A stretch of 64,000 nt of DNA, taken from assembly GCF_009363615.1 (NCBI RefSeq), contig NZ_CP045384.1, positions 3,389,501 to 3,453,500 of the forward strand, in the 5' to 3' direction. This DNA comes from Ruegeria sp. THAF33 (lineage in GTDB: Bacteria; Pseudomonadota; Alphaproteobacteria; Rhodobacterales; Rhodobacteraceae). The translations under genes were made by a program, and so were the position numbers. The notes under the pieces are model-generated. The model was not told the origin of the DNA and made no database searches. It saw nothing but the letters and a program-made list of their open reading frames with translations. Shown here one piece after another: positions 1 to 8,091 of the stretch (position 1 is its first letter; each line of letters begins with the position of its first letter).

Positions 1-1
1 G

Positions 2-220
2 GGCGGTGGTCTTGTCTGGCTGCGGGTCCCGGCCGGCACGGATGTGCGTGGCCGGCTTGGTTCGTTTTCGGGTCATGCCACTTTGGTGCGATCCGACCAC
101 GACACGATCAGAAAACTGGGGCGATTTCATCCGGGACCCACATCAATATCGGCTCTGACAAAGGGCTTGCGTGCGAAATTTGATCCTCGCGGTTTGTTCA
201 ACCCGGGGCTGATTGGATAG
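2..220 (+). CDS. glcE: Glycolate oxidase FAD-binding subunit GlcE, C-terminal part
   Basis: This is an open frame entering from the left edge and ending at a TAG at 218-220. About 72 residues are visible and end in KFDPRGLFNPGLIG, the typical closing motif of FAD-linked oxidases of the glycolate oxidase/VAO family, where the product enters the last FAD-domain helix. It is followed directly by glcF, whose ATG lies 5 bases downstream. In the GlcDEF complex GlcE works with GlcD and the iron-sulfur subunit GlcF to oxidise glycolate to glyoxylate. The N-terminal FAD domain is outside the window. The assignment relies on the tail motif plus the glcF neighbour. Confidence 0.85.
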   Translation, partial: GGGLVWLRVPAGTDVRGRLGSFSGHATLVRSDHDTIRKLGRFHPGPTSISALTKGLRAKFDPRGLFNPGLIG

Positions 221-224
221 GGCG

Positions 225-1538
225 ATGCAGACAACATTCACGGATGAGCAATTGCAAGACCCGGCAATCCAGCGCTCGAACGAGATTCTGCGAAACTGCG
301 TCCATTGCGGATTTTGCACGGCCACGTGTCCGACATATCAGGTGCTGGGAGACGAGCTCGACAGTCCGCGTGGGCGCATCTACCTGATCAAGGACATGCT
401 GGAAAACGAGCGTGTGCCCGACGAAAAGACGGTCAAGCACATCGACCGCTGCCTGTCCTGTCTGGCCTGCATGACCACCTGCCCGTCAGGTGTGCATTAT
501 ATGCATCTGGTCGATCACGCGCGCGAATATATCGAGGCCAACTACAAGCGCCCGCTGACGGATCGGGTGTTGCGCTGGGTTCTGGCGCAGATCCTGCCTT
601 ATCCGATGCGGTTCCGTTGGGCCCTGATCGGGGCCAGGCTGGGTCGTCCTTTCCGGTTCCTGATGCCAGATGCCCGGCTGCGCGCGATGTTGGAGATGGC
701 GCCCAAGCATATCCCGTCTGTCAGCCGCAACGATGATCCGCAGAGTTTTGCGCCCGGCGGTGAACGAAAGATGCGAGTGGCGCTGATGACGGGCTGCGCA
801 CAAAAGGCACTGAACACCGATATCAATGACGCCACGATCCGCCTGCTGACACGGTTGGGGTGCGAGGTCGTGATCGTCGAAGGTGCCGGGTGTTGCGGAG
901 CTTTGACCCATCACATGGGCAAGGTGCAAGACAGTCATATGGCGGCAACCGCCAATATCAGAGCCTGGAAACGGGAAATGGACGGTGATGGGTTGGATGC
1001 CATTGTCATCAATACCTCTGGCTGTGGCACCACCGTGAAAGATTATGGGCATATGTTTCGCAATGACCCGCTTGCCGAAGATGCGGCGCGTGTGTCTGCA
1101 ATCGCCATGGATGTCAGTGAACTTCTGATCCAGCTGGACCTGCCGGCGGGGGAAAACCAAAACCTGACCGTCGCGTATCATGCGGCCTGTTCATTGCAGC
1201 ATGGGCAGAAGATCAAATCCTATCCCAAAGATTTGCTGAAACACGCGGGTTTCACGGTTGTCGAACCCGCCGACAGTCATTTGTGCTGCGGCAGCGCGGG
1301 AACGTACAACCTGATGCAGCCGGAAATATCAGGCCAGTTGAAACAGCGAAAAGTCAGAACACTTGAGGCGAAAAAGCCTGATATCATTGCCGCCGGCAAT
1401 ATCGGGTGCATGATGCAGATCGGTTCTGGTACGCAACTGCCGATCGTTCATACAGTAGAGTTGCTGGACTGGGCGACCGGCGGGCCAAAGCCACCGGCCT
1501 TGCAGAGAACAGGGAACCCGGTTCCCGTCTTGCGGTGA
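225..1538 (+). CDS. glcF: Glycolate oxidase iron-sulfur subunit GlcF
   Basis: The 437-residue product carries two 4Fe-4S ferredoxin motifs near the N terminus: CVHCGFCTATCP around residues 26-37 and CLSCLACMTTCP around 76-87. Two CCG-type cysteine-rich domains follow (GAGCCGALTHHMG and DSHLCCGSAGTYN). This is the layout of GlcF, which passes electrons from the GlcD/GlcE flavin subunits during glycolate oxidation to glyoxylate. I chose the ATG at 225 because an in-frame TTG at 213 would overlap glcE and adds only four residues. It is the last gene of the glcDEF operon here, since 119 bases separate it from the next gene, which has an unrelated function. Length is normal for the family. Confidence 0.95.
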   Translation: MQTTFTDEQLQDPAIQRSNEILRNCVHCGFCTATCPTYQVLGDELDSPRGRIYLIKDMLENERVPDEKTVKHIDRCLSCLACMTTCPSGVHYMHLVDHAREYIEANYKRPLTDRVLRWVLAQILPYPMRFRWALIGARLGRPFRFLMPDARLRAMLEMAPKHIPSVSRNDDPQSFAPGGERKMRVALMTGCAQKALNTDINDATIRLLTRLGCEVVIVEGAGCCGALTHHMGKVQDSHMAATANIRAWKREMDGDGLDAIVINTSGCGTTVKDYGHMFRNDPLAEDAARVSAIAMDVSELLIQLDLPAGENQNLTVAYHAACSLQHGQKIKSYPKDLLKHAGFTVVEPADSHLCCGSAGTYNLMQPEISGQLKQRKVRTLEAKKPDIIAAGNIGCMMQIGSGTQLPIVHTVELLDWATGGPKPPALQRTGNPVPVLR

Positions 1539-1562
1539 ATCATGCTGATGCCAGCGCGCATC

Positions 1563-1577
1563 ATTTCCCAGGGAAAT
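1563..1577. promoter_or_regulatory. Short perfect dyad in the glcF-protease intergenic region
   Basis: ATTTCCC-A-GGGAAAT is a perfect 7-base inverted repeat around a single A, midway between glcF and the first protease gene. The loop is too short for an RNA hairpin, so a DNA operator is the more natural reading. No cognate regulator is visible next to it. The role is unproven. Confidence 0.3.
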
Positions 1578-1657
1578 ACCTTTGGTGCATGACCGCCCTA
1601 TTTTCGCCCAACGCGGCACGTAGGACAAAAGCTTCGAAGTGAGTCTCGGAGAACCGC

Positions 1658-2449
1658 GTGCGTAACTGGATCAAGGCGATCGTGCTCTGTGTCTTGCCAT
1701 TGGCGGCCACGGCGCAGGACACTAGGCTGGAAAGCCTGGATACGTCGGATTCCGGGCGCGAGTGGATGGCTGTCGGGCGGTTGGATATCGCCGGCGCAGG
1801 GTTTTGCACCGGAACGCTGGTGTCGCCGACCCTTGTACTGACAGCGGCGCATTGCCTGTTCGACAAAAGATCAGGACAACGGATCAACCCTGCGGATATC
1901 GAGTTTCTGGCCGGGTGGCGTTTGGGACGTGCGTTGGCCTATCGGACCGCGCGCCAGGCTGTGATCCATCCGGACTACCAATATGGCGTCGATTCTACGG
2001 CCGACCGGGTAAGCGCGGACGTGGCATTGATCGAGCTGTGGCAGCCGATCCGCAATACAGCCGTCATTCCATTTGAGTCGGGCGATCAGCCCAAACGTGG
2101 CGCTGAAGTGGGCGTTGTGTCTTATGCGCATGACCGATCAGAAGCTCCGTCGCTGCAACAGGTCTGCTCGGTCATGAACCGGCAGGCCGGGGTTATGGTC
2201 ATGTCCTGCGATGTTGATTTCGGGTCTTCGGGGGCACCCGTTTTTTCTTTCACGGGCGCGCGTCCTCAGATCGTATCGGTGGTTGCGGCCAAGGCCAGTA
2301 TGGACGGCCAGAGTGTCGCAATTGGAACCGCGGTTGAGCATTCGCTGCAATTGCTGCGTGACGAACTTTCTGCGGGGCGGGGATTTGGGCTTTCCTCGTC
2401 CGGATCGGGAACGAACAAGAACATAGGCGCAAGGTTCATTCGACCATGA
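1658..2449 (+). CDS. Secreted trypsin-like serine protease (first of a tandem pair)
   Basis: The 263-residue protein has a Sec signal peptide (MRNWIKAIVLCVLPLAATAQ), so it is exported to the periplasm or beyond. The trypsin/V8-type catalytic triad is visible: His65 in TAAHC, Asp121 in DVALIEL and Ser191 in FGSSGAP. The motif around the serine reads SSG rather than DSGGP, as often seen in V8-like and bacterial trypsin-like enzymes, so primary specificity cannot be predicted. The start is a GTG at 1658, the only start giving a full signal peptide. Its stop overlaps the start of the second protease by 4 bases (ATGA), so the two are probably co-translated. The substrate is unknown. Confidence 0.85.
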   Translation: MRNWIKAIVLCVLPLAATAQDTRLESLDTSDSGREWMAVGRLDIAGAGFCTGTLVSPTLVLTAAHCLFDKRSGQRINPADIEFLAGWRLGRALAYRTARQAVIHPDYQYGVDSTADRVSADVALIELWQPIRNTAVIPFESGDQPKRGAEVGVVSYAHDRSEAPSLQQVCSVMNRQAGVMVMSCDVDFGSSGAPVFSFTGARPQIVSVVAAKASMDGQSVAIGTAVEHSLQLLRDELSAGRGFGLSSSGSGTNKNIGARFIRP

Positions 2450-3261
2450 TGAGAGTCTTCTGGAGCCTGTTATTGGGCCTGAGCGTCTTGGCAACATCGC
2501 CGCAAGCGCAATCCAACAAGCGCAAGCTGACCGACCGGGATGACCTTTATGGTTGGGAGGCTATCGGTCGGCTGGATGTCCGCGATGCCTCGTATTGCAC
2601 CGGCACGTTGATCGCGCAGGACATGGTGCTGACCGCAGCCCATTGTGCGGTGGATCGTCGTACCGGGAAGACTTATGTGCCCGAAGATATCACGTTTCGT
2701 GCAGGCCTTAGCAACGGCAACGCCTTGGCCGAGCGTCAAGTCACGCAAATCGCCCTTCATCCCAGCTATGGGGCGCAGAACCCGCTGTCGCACGAAGGTG
2801 TCCAGTTGGACGTGGCCCTGATGCGGCTGAACGAGCCTATCCCGTATTCGGTCGCCGACCCTTTTGCGCTGCACAGCGGCCGTGTTCCGGGCAACGAGAT
2901 CAGCATTGCCTCGTATGGGCGCGGACGGTCCGAGGCGATCACCCGAGAGCGTTCGTGCCGTATCATCGACCGCAGGCAGGGTCTGATCACCTTTGATTGC
3001 GACATTACTTTCGGGTCTTCCGGGTCTGCAATTCTGGCGAAAAACGGTGCGCGCTGGCAGATCCTGTCCGTGGTATCGGCAGTAGGGACGAACGGCCGCA
3101 GAAAGGTGGGGTTTGGCATGGAGCTTGACGGGATCGTCGCCGAGCTCAAGGCCATCATGCGGCGCGATGCACCTCAGCCCAAAGCGTCGATCCGCCGATT
3201 GCAGGTCGGGTCCGGTAAGTCAGGATCTGGTGCGAAATTCATCAGTTCTGGCGGGGGTTGA
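2446..3261 (+). CDS. Secreted trypsin-like serine protease (second of a tandem pair)
   Basis: The 271-residue protein is a paralogue of the preceding gene product. They share the GRLD...CTGTL approach to the active site, LTAAHC (His66), DVALMRL (Asp122), and a serine segment DITFGSSGSA (Ser192). An N-terminal hydrophobic signal (WSLLLGLSVLATSPQAQ) predicts export. Both copies keep a cysteine pair near His and two cysteines before the catalytic serine, consistent with disulfides. Two adjacent ATGs (2446, 2449) are possible starts. The arrangement reads as a tandem duplication retained as an overlapping pair. The substrate is unknown. Confidence 0.85.
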   Translation: MMRVFWSLLLGLSVLATSPQAQSNKRKLTDRDDLYGWEAIGRLDVRDASYCTGTLIAQDMVLTAAHCAVDRRTGKTYVPEDITFRAGLSNGNALAERQVTQIALHPSYGAQNPLSHEGVQLDVALMRLNEPIPYSVADPFALHSGRVPGNEISIASYGRGRSEAITRERSCRIIDRRQGLITFDCDITFGSSGSAILAKNGARWQILSVVSAVGTNGRRKVGFGMELDGIVAELKAIMRRDAPQPKASIRRLQVGSGKSGSGAKFISSGGG

Positions 3262-3290
3262 ACTCGGCGAAATCGCTACCCATGTGATGT

Positions 3291-3384
3291 GTATCGGACC
3301 GCCACAACGGGGTCCGGTACCTGAAATCGCCCGTCCAGTCGGAGGGCACTTATCGCAAATCGCTCAAGAATGAGGATATGACAC
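3291..3384 (+). promoter_or_regulatory. ROSE-like RNA thermometer upstream of the small heat-shock gene
   Basis: Three successive hairpins fill the leader. 3291-3300 pairs with 3311-3320 (10 pairs, one U-G). 3329-3336 pairs with 3341-3347 (GCCC(G)TCC with GGAGGGC, one bulged G). The last is TC(G)CTC at 3360-3365 with GAGGA at 3372-3376, loop AAGAAT. This last hairpin buries the Shine-Dalgarno GAGGA, and its 5' arm U-C-G-C-U with an unpaired G opposite GG matches the conserved UYGCU feature of ROSE elements. ROSE elements melt on heat shock to allow translation of small heat-shock genes in alphaproteobacteria. Seen: pairing and position. Inferred: thermosensing. Confidence 0.72.
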
Positions 3385-3852
3385 ATGCGTACGTTTGATT
3401 TTGCACCGCTGCACCGCGCCACCATTGGCTTTGACCAGATCGCCGACATGATGGATCGCGTTCTGACCAACGATGGGGCCCAGCCCAGCTATCCACCCTA
3501 CAACATCGAAAAAACCGATGTCGACACCTACCGGATTTCGGTGGCCGTTGCCGGTTTTTCGGAAAACGACCTGACCGTGGAAGTGAAAGAGAATTCGCTT
3601 GTCGTGGCAGGTAAAAAAGCCGCCGAAGACAAAGAGCGCACCTATTTGCACCGTGGCATCGCCACCCGCGCGTTCGAGCGTCGGTTTGCACTGGCGGATC
3701 ATGTCCGCGTCACCGGTGCGAGCCATGAAAACGGCATGCTGAACATCGAACTGAAGCGCGAGGTTCCAGAGGCCCTGAAACCGCGCCGGATCGAGATCAC
3801 CTCGGCCAAAGCCATCGAGAAGGATGTGGTGGACGCCAAAGCCGTGAACTGA
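3385..3852 (+). CDS. Hsp20/alpha-crystallin family small heat-shock protein (IbpA-like)
   Basis: The 155-residue protein has an alpha-crystallin domain at roughly residues 35-140, with the strand motifs YPPYNIEKTD, YRISVAVAGF and ENGMLNIELKREVPE ending in PRRIEI. The last two contain the G-x-L and I-x-I type signatures of Hsp20 proteins. It acts as an ATP-independent holdase that keeps unfolding cytoplasmic proteins soluble for DnaK/ClpB. The ATG at 3385 sits 8 bases after GAGGA. That ribosome site is sequestered in a ROSE-like hairpin, so heat control at translation is likely. A strong terminator follows directly, so it is monocistronic. Confidence 0.93.
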   Translation: MRTFDFAPLHRATIGFDQIADMMDRVLTNDGAQPSYPPYNIEKTDVDTYRISVAVAGFSENDLTVEVKENSLVVAGKKAAEDKERTYLHRGIATRAFERRFALADHVRVTGASHENGMLNIELKREVPEALKPRRIEITSAKAIEKDVVDAKAVN

Positions 3853-3868
3853 GGCTTCTGAATATCCC

Positions 3869-3897
3869 GCGGCAGTTCACTCCTCCCGGACTGCCGC
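3869..3897 (+). terminator. Hairpin after hsp20 (upstream of the main terminator)
   Basis: GCGGCAGT (3869-3876) pairs perfectly with ACTGCCGC (3890-3897). There is no T run after it, so it may stabilise the 3' end of the hsp20 mRNA rather than terminate by itself. Confidence 0.5.
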
Positions 3898-3903
3898 AAC
3901 ACA

Positions 3904-3940
3904 CGCCCCGCGTTCCTCCAGACGCGGGGCGTTGTGTTTT
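3904..3940 (+). terminator. Rho-independent terminator of hsp20
   Basis: CGCCCCGCGT (3904-3913) pairs with ACGCGGGGCG (3922-3931) in a perfect 10-base stem with an 8-base loop, followed by TTGTGTTTT. Flanking ACAC/GTGT can lengthen the stem. Confidence 0.9.
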
Positions 3941-3996
3941 GGGCGTGTGCGAAAACTGGTTCCCAGCAAATTATCCGCCTGATAGTCTTGGGTATT

Positions 3997-6222
3997 ATGG
4001 AAAGCCGACCAAAACGTCGACTAGCAGCTATCCTGGCAGCCGACATCGCCGGCTACTCAAGATTGGTTGGTCTGGACGAAGAAGGTACCATCGCAAGGCT
4101 TCGCCTGATCCGCAGCGACGTCATAGAGCCGGCGATCGCCCGGCATTCAGGGCGCATCGCGAACACTGCGGGAGACAGCTTTGTGATCGAATTTCGCAGC
4201 GCCGTCGATGCGGTTCACGCTGCCGTGGAAATTCAGGCCGACCTTGCAAAGAGAAATGCGGGTACCGATCAAGATAGCGTCATCACGTTTCGGATCGGCC
4301 TGAATGTCGGCGATGTGGTTTCGAACGGGGATGACATCCTTGGCGACGGGGTGAACGTTGCCGCGCGGCTCGAAGCACTGTCAGATCCCGGTGGTATCAT
4401 TGTTTCACAATCCATCGTCGATTATGCGCGCAACAAAGTGCCCTATAGTTTTGCCCCGATCGGGCCACAGAACGTCAAGAACATCGCAGACCCAGTTCAG
4501 GCCTTTCGCGTAGAAGCGGAAATTTTGCCTTCACCGCGAAAAAGCCGCACACTGAGGAAATCCCGCTGGCTGCCGCTGGCGGCTCTGCTCGTGATGTTGG
4601 CGGCTGTTGGGCTTTTTCTGACGAAACCGTGGAAGGCTGGCCAATTGCGCGCATCAGAGGCGCAGATGGTTTACCCTTTGCCGGACCTGCCTTCCATCGC
4701 TGTGTTGCCGATTGCGAATTACACCGATGACCCATCCAAGGAGATGCTGATCAACGGTATCTCTGAGGATTTGATCACGGACCTGTCCCGAATATCCGGA
4801 TTGTTCGTCATCGCCGGTAATTCATCCTTCGCATACCGCGACAGAAACATAGATATCGCACGTTTCGCTGAAGAACTTGGGGTTCGCTACGTCGTTGACG
4901 GCAGCGTGCGACGTGCGGATGAAGACTTCCGGATCAACATTCGCCTGACCGACACATTGAGCGGGCGATTGATCTGGGCGGACAGGTTTGATGGCGCGAT
5001 TGATGACATCTTTGAAGTGCAGAAAACCATTGTTCTCGCAATTGCTCAGGAGCTGGATCTTCCACTCGACCCTCAAAGCCGGCAAGCCATCGAAAGCGTG
5101 GAAACCCAGACCATTGCAGCACGCGAAGCCTTCCAACGCGGGTGGGAGTTGTATTCGCAGTTCAACGAACAGGACAACCTTGCGGCAATTCCCCATTTTG
5201 AAAAGGCCGTGGAACTGGACCCGGATTATGGGCGTGCCTGGGCGACGCTTGCTCTGGCGCATTTGCGACCGCACATCTTTCATCATTGGAATGGGTTTGC
5301 AGAGTCAGGCGCGCAAATGCATATCGGCCTGTTTTACAGATATTACCGGGATGTGATGGAGCAGGATACCGCCCTGGTGCACGTTATCCGGGCTATTGTC
5401 AGTCTCAACCTTCCGGATTGGGACAGTAACCTACGGGTAGGTCGGGGGACGGAAGAAGCCAGACGAGAAGCAGCGAAAGCCATCGCGCTGCAACCCAGCG
5501 ACCCCGAGGCGCATCTTACGATGGGATGGGCGCTGATTGCAGCTGGTGAGCCCGAGGAAGGATTGGCCTTTGTACAGGCTGCGACCCGGCTGGATCCCAA
5601 TTATCCCAGCCACTACGCGCTGTTTGAAGCGGCGGCTCTTTACGCATTGAATGACCTGACGGGCGCGGCAGATGTGATCGAGAAAGAGTTGAACAGAAAT
5701 CCGCAGGCAACCGAGCTGATGCCATTTGCAGCCTCGGTTCTGGCCCTGAATGGAGATCGCCGTGCGGGCAGGGCCATCATCGACCGATGGCAAAAGGGCA
5801 AGCATGCCGGTGTCATACAGGACGCTGTTCAGAATTACTTTTTCATCATTCGCTGGGTCGGTGAGAACCAGCATTTGAACGCCCGGCTGAACGACGGGCT
5901 GCGTCTGGCGGCGTTGCCTCCGGAAAAAACCATAGCAAGTCTGAGGGCGGACCTGTCACGGGGGGATGCCAAAGATCAGCGGACGGCAGCCCAATCGCTG
6001 GCCCTGTTTGGTCCCGAGGCAGAGCCAGCGGTGCCGGAATTGATCGCGCTTCTTGAAAGCCCGTCGGTGTTTGTCCGCAAAGAGGCAGCCATTGCATTGG
6101 GGAAAATAGGTGGCGCGGCGTCCTCTGCATTGCCCGCGCTGGAAGCCATGGTGGACGGTTCGTTACAGGGAAAGTTCGCGACCCGTGCAATCGAACAAAT
6201 CCGCGACAAATCCGCAGAATAG
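3997..6222 (+). CDS. Class III adenylate/guanylate cyclase with TolB-like, TPR and HEAT-like regions
   Basis: The product has 741 residues from the ATG at 3997; an earlier in-frame ATG at 3934 lies inside the hsp20 terminator region and is unlikely. Residues 8-165 form a class III cyclase domain with metal-binding Asp16 (LAADIAGYSR) and Asp60 (AGDSFVIEF) and the transition-state pair Asn120/Arg124 (GDGVNVAARLE). A single membrane helix follows at about 191-208. A TolB-N-like domain (IAVLPIANYTDD, LGVRYVVDGSVRR) and TPR-type helices come next. HEAT-like repeats (SVFVRKEAAIALGKIG) end the protein. The cyclase domain should face the cytoplasm and the rest the periplasm. It probably makes cAMP, with the C-terminal part acting as sensor or scaffold. 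No partner gene adjoins. Confidence 0.88.
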   Translation: MESRPKRRLAAILAADIAGYSRLVGLDEEGTIARLRLIRSDVIEPAIARHSGRIANTAGDSFVIEFRSAVDAVHAAVEIQADLAKRNAGTDQDSVITFRIGLNVGDVVSNGDDILGDGVNVAARLEALSDPGGIIVSQSIVDYARNKVPYSFAPIGPQNVKNIADPVQAFRVEAEILPSPRKSRTLRKSRWLPLAALLVMLAAVGLFLTKPWKAGQLRASEAQMVYPLPDLPSIAVLPIANYTDDPSKEMLINGISEDLITDLSRISGLFVIAGNSSFAYRDRNIDIARFAEELGVRYVVDGSVRRADEDFRINIRLTDTLSGRLIWADRFDGAIDDIFEVQKTIVLAIAQELDLPLDPQSRQAIESVETQTIAAREAFQRGWELYSQFNEQDNLAAIPHFEKAVELDPDYGRAWATLALAHLRPHIFHHWNGFAESGAQMHIGLFYRYYRDVMEQDTALVHVIRAIVSLNLPDWDSNLRVGRGTEEARREAAKAIALQPSDPEAHLTMGWALIAAGEPEEGLAFVQAATRLDPNYPSHYALFEAAALYALNDLTGAADVIEKELNRNPQATELMPFAASVLALNGDRRAGRAIIDRWQKGKHAGVIQDAVQNYFFIIRWVGENQHLNARLNDGLRLAALPPEKTIASLRADLSRGDAKDQRTAAQSLALFGPEAEPAVPELIALLESPSVFVRKEAAIALGKIGGAASSALPALEAMVDGSLQGKFATRAIEQIRDKSAE

Positions 6223-6292
6223 CCGTGTCAGCGTCGATTGGGTCACCGCCATGAACAGTCAAAAGACGACGCGATTGCGTTTCCGGACGCGG

Positions 6293-6323
6293 GGTCTCTG
6301 CCCACCGCAATGGGACAGAGACC
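6293..6323. terminator. Hairpin between convergent cyclase and gabD genes
   Basis: GGTCTCTGCCCA (6293-6304) pairs with TGGG-A-CAGAGACC (6311-6323), twelve pairs with one bulged A and a 6-base loop. It lies between two convergent stops. No clear T run follows on either strand, so termination is inferred from position and stem strength. Confidence 0.55.
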
Positions 6324-6331
6324 GTATTGGA

Positions 6332-7807
6332 TCAGACCGACATGCAGACGTATTTCATTTCCAGATAGTCTTCCATGCCGTGATGGCTGCCTTCGCGGCC
6401 CAGACCGGATTGCTTGACGCCGCCGAACGGGCCCAGCTCGGTCGAGATGATGCCGGTGTTCACGCCGACGATACCGTATTCCAGCGCTTCGGCCACCTTG
6501 TAGACGCGGCTCAGGTCCTTGGCATAGAAATACGAGGCCAGACCAAAAATCGTGTCATTGGCCATGGCGATCACGTCGTCTTCGTCCTCGAATTTGAACA
6601 GCGGGGCCAGCGGGCCAAAGGTTTCGTCCTGCGCCACCAGCATGTCCTGCGTCACGCCGGTCACGATGGTTGGCTGGAAGAACGTGCCGCCCAGATCATG
6701 AGGCAGACCACCAGTCAGAACCGCGCCGCCCTTGTCGGTCACGTCCTTGATATGTTCCTCGACCTTGGCGACCGCGTCGGCGTTGATCAGCGGGCCGGTG
6801 GTGGTGCCTTCGGTCAAGCCGTCGCCGATCTTGAGTGCCTCTACTGCCGTTTTCAGTTTGGCCGCGAATGCGTCATAGATGCCGGCCTGCACATAGATAC
6901 GGTTCGCGCAGACACAGGTCTGGCCATTGTTGCGGAACTTGCACAGCATCGCGCCTTCGACGGCGGCATCCAGATCGGCGTCGTCGAACACGATGAACGG
7001 TGCGTTGCCGCCCAGCTCCATCGAACATTTCATGACCTGATCGGCTGCCTGGCGCAGCAGGATGCGGCCCACTTCGGTCGATCCGGTAAAGGTCAGCTTG
7101 CGCACACCGGGGTTTTCGCAGAACTCCTTGCCGATCTCACTGGCCTGCGACGAGGGCACCACGTTGAACACGCCCGCAGGTACGCCGGCCTGTTCCGCCA
7201 GCAGCGCCAGTACCAGCGCCGACAGGGGCGTTTCGGTGGCCGGGCGCGCTACAAACGCGCAGCCGGCGGCCAAAGCCGGGCCTGCCTTGCGCGTGATCAT
7301 CGCGTTGGGGAAGTTCCACGGCGTGATTGAGGCCGCAACGCCGATCGGCTGTTTCATCACCATGATCCGCTTGTCGCGCTGATGGCCGGGAATGGTCTCG
7401 CCATAGACGCGCTTGGCCTCTTCACCGAAGAACTCGATGAAAGACGCGCCATAGCCGATCTCGCCGATGGCTTCGGCCAGGGGTTTGCCCTGTTCAGCGG
7501 TCAGGATCCTGCCCAGATCCTCGGCGTTTTCCATCATCAGATCGAACCAGCGCCTCAGGATGGCTGCACGTTCCTTGCCGGTCAGTTTGGCCCATTCCTT
7601 CTGCGCGGCTTCGGCCTGTGCGATTGCTCCGGCGACCTGAGCGCGGCTGACGTCTGCCACTTCGGCGACCACATCGCCCCGAGCGGGGTTTGTGACTTTG
7701 AACGTGCCATTGTCACCGTCTACCCAGTGACCGCCGATATAGGCTTTGGTTACAAGCAATTCGGGGTTCTTCAGGATTGACTTCAGATCGGTCGTTGCGT
7801 CCAGCAT
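6332..7807 (-). CDS. gabD: NAD(P)-dependent succinate-semialdehyde dehydrogenase
   Basis: The 491-residue aldehyde dehydrogenase has general base Glu264 in [10 protein letters not shown] and catalytic Cys298 in [11 protein letters not shown]. The PWNFP segment (about 163-167) and FTGSTEVG (240-247) belong to the cofactor-binding domain. The full pattern is closest to GabD-type enzymes, which oxidise succinate semialdehyde to succinate in GABA breakdown. I chose the ATG at 7807 because a GGAGG lies 8 bases upstream; a longer frame to 7861 lacks this. No gabT adjoins, so the GABA route is not confirmed by context and a related semialdehyde is possible. A dyad just upstream (7827-7845) is an operator candidate. 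Confidence 0.88.
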   Translation of the reverse strand: MLDATTDLKSILKNPELLVTKAYIGGHWVDGDNGTFKVTNPARGDVVAEVADVSRAQVAGAIAQAEAAQKEWAKLTGKERAAILRRWFDLMMENAEDLGRILTAEQGKPLAEAIGEIGYGASFIEFFGEEAKRVYGETIPGHQRDKRIMVMKQPIGVAASITPWNFPNAMITRKAGPALAAGCAFVARPATETPLSALVLALLAEQAGVPAGVFNVVPSSQASEIGKEFCENPGVRKLTFTGSTEVGRILLRQAADQVMKCSMELGGNAPFIVFDDADLDAAVEGAMLCKFRNNGQTCVCANRIYVQAGIYDAFAAKLKTAVEALKIGDGLTEGTTTGPLINADAVAKVEEHIKDVTDKGGAVLTGGLPHDLGGTFFQPTIVTGVTQDMLVAQDETFGPLAPLFKFEDEDDVIAMANDTIFGLASYFYAKDLSRVYKVAEALEYGIVGVNTGIISTELGPFGGVKQSGLGREGSHHGMEDYLEMKYVCMSV

Positions 7808-7826
7808 GATAAGCCTCCGGCGTGAA

Positions 7827-7845
7827 TTGGGTTGCGCGCACCCAA
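7827..7845. promoter_or_regulatory. Inverted repeat upstream of gabD
   Basis: TTGGGT (7827-7832) and ACCCAA (7840-7845) form a perfect 6-base inverted repeat around a 7-base GC-rich centre, 20 bases before the gabD start codon. It overlaps where a repressor would block initiation. No adjacent regulator gene is seen. The rest of the 284-base gap up to 8092 is AT-rich, holds a second dyad TTAAC-AA-GTTAA near 7918, and must contain the divergent promoters; I could not place them reliably. Confidence 0.35.
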
Positions 7846-8091
7846 TCAGGTGATGTCTCAATTGTCTATGGCCACTCTGGATGTGGGATCAATCCAGATT
7901 TGATCAAAAAAATACTTAACAAGTTAAATTAATCGAGTCACCCGAAATCTGCGCGTTTCATTGGCCGGTCTCGCCTTTCTTTTTGCCAAGGAGTTTGCCA
8001 AAGTCTGGGTGAATTTTGAGACCCAGGGGATGTAAATCAGTGTAACATTCCCTATCTTATTGGGTAATAGAAGAAAAAAGGGATAGAAGCG

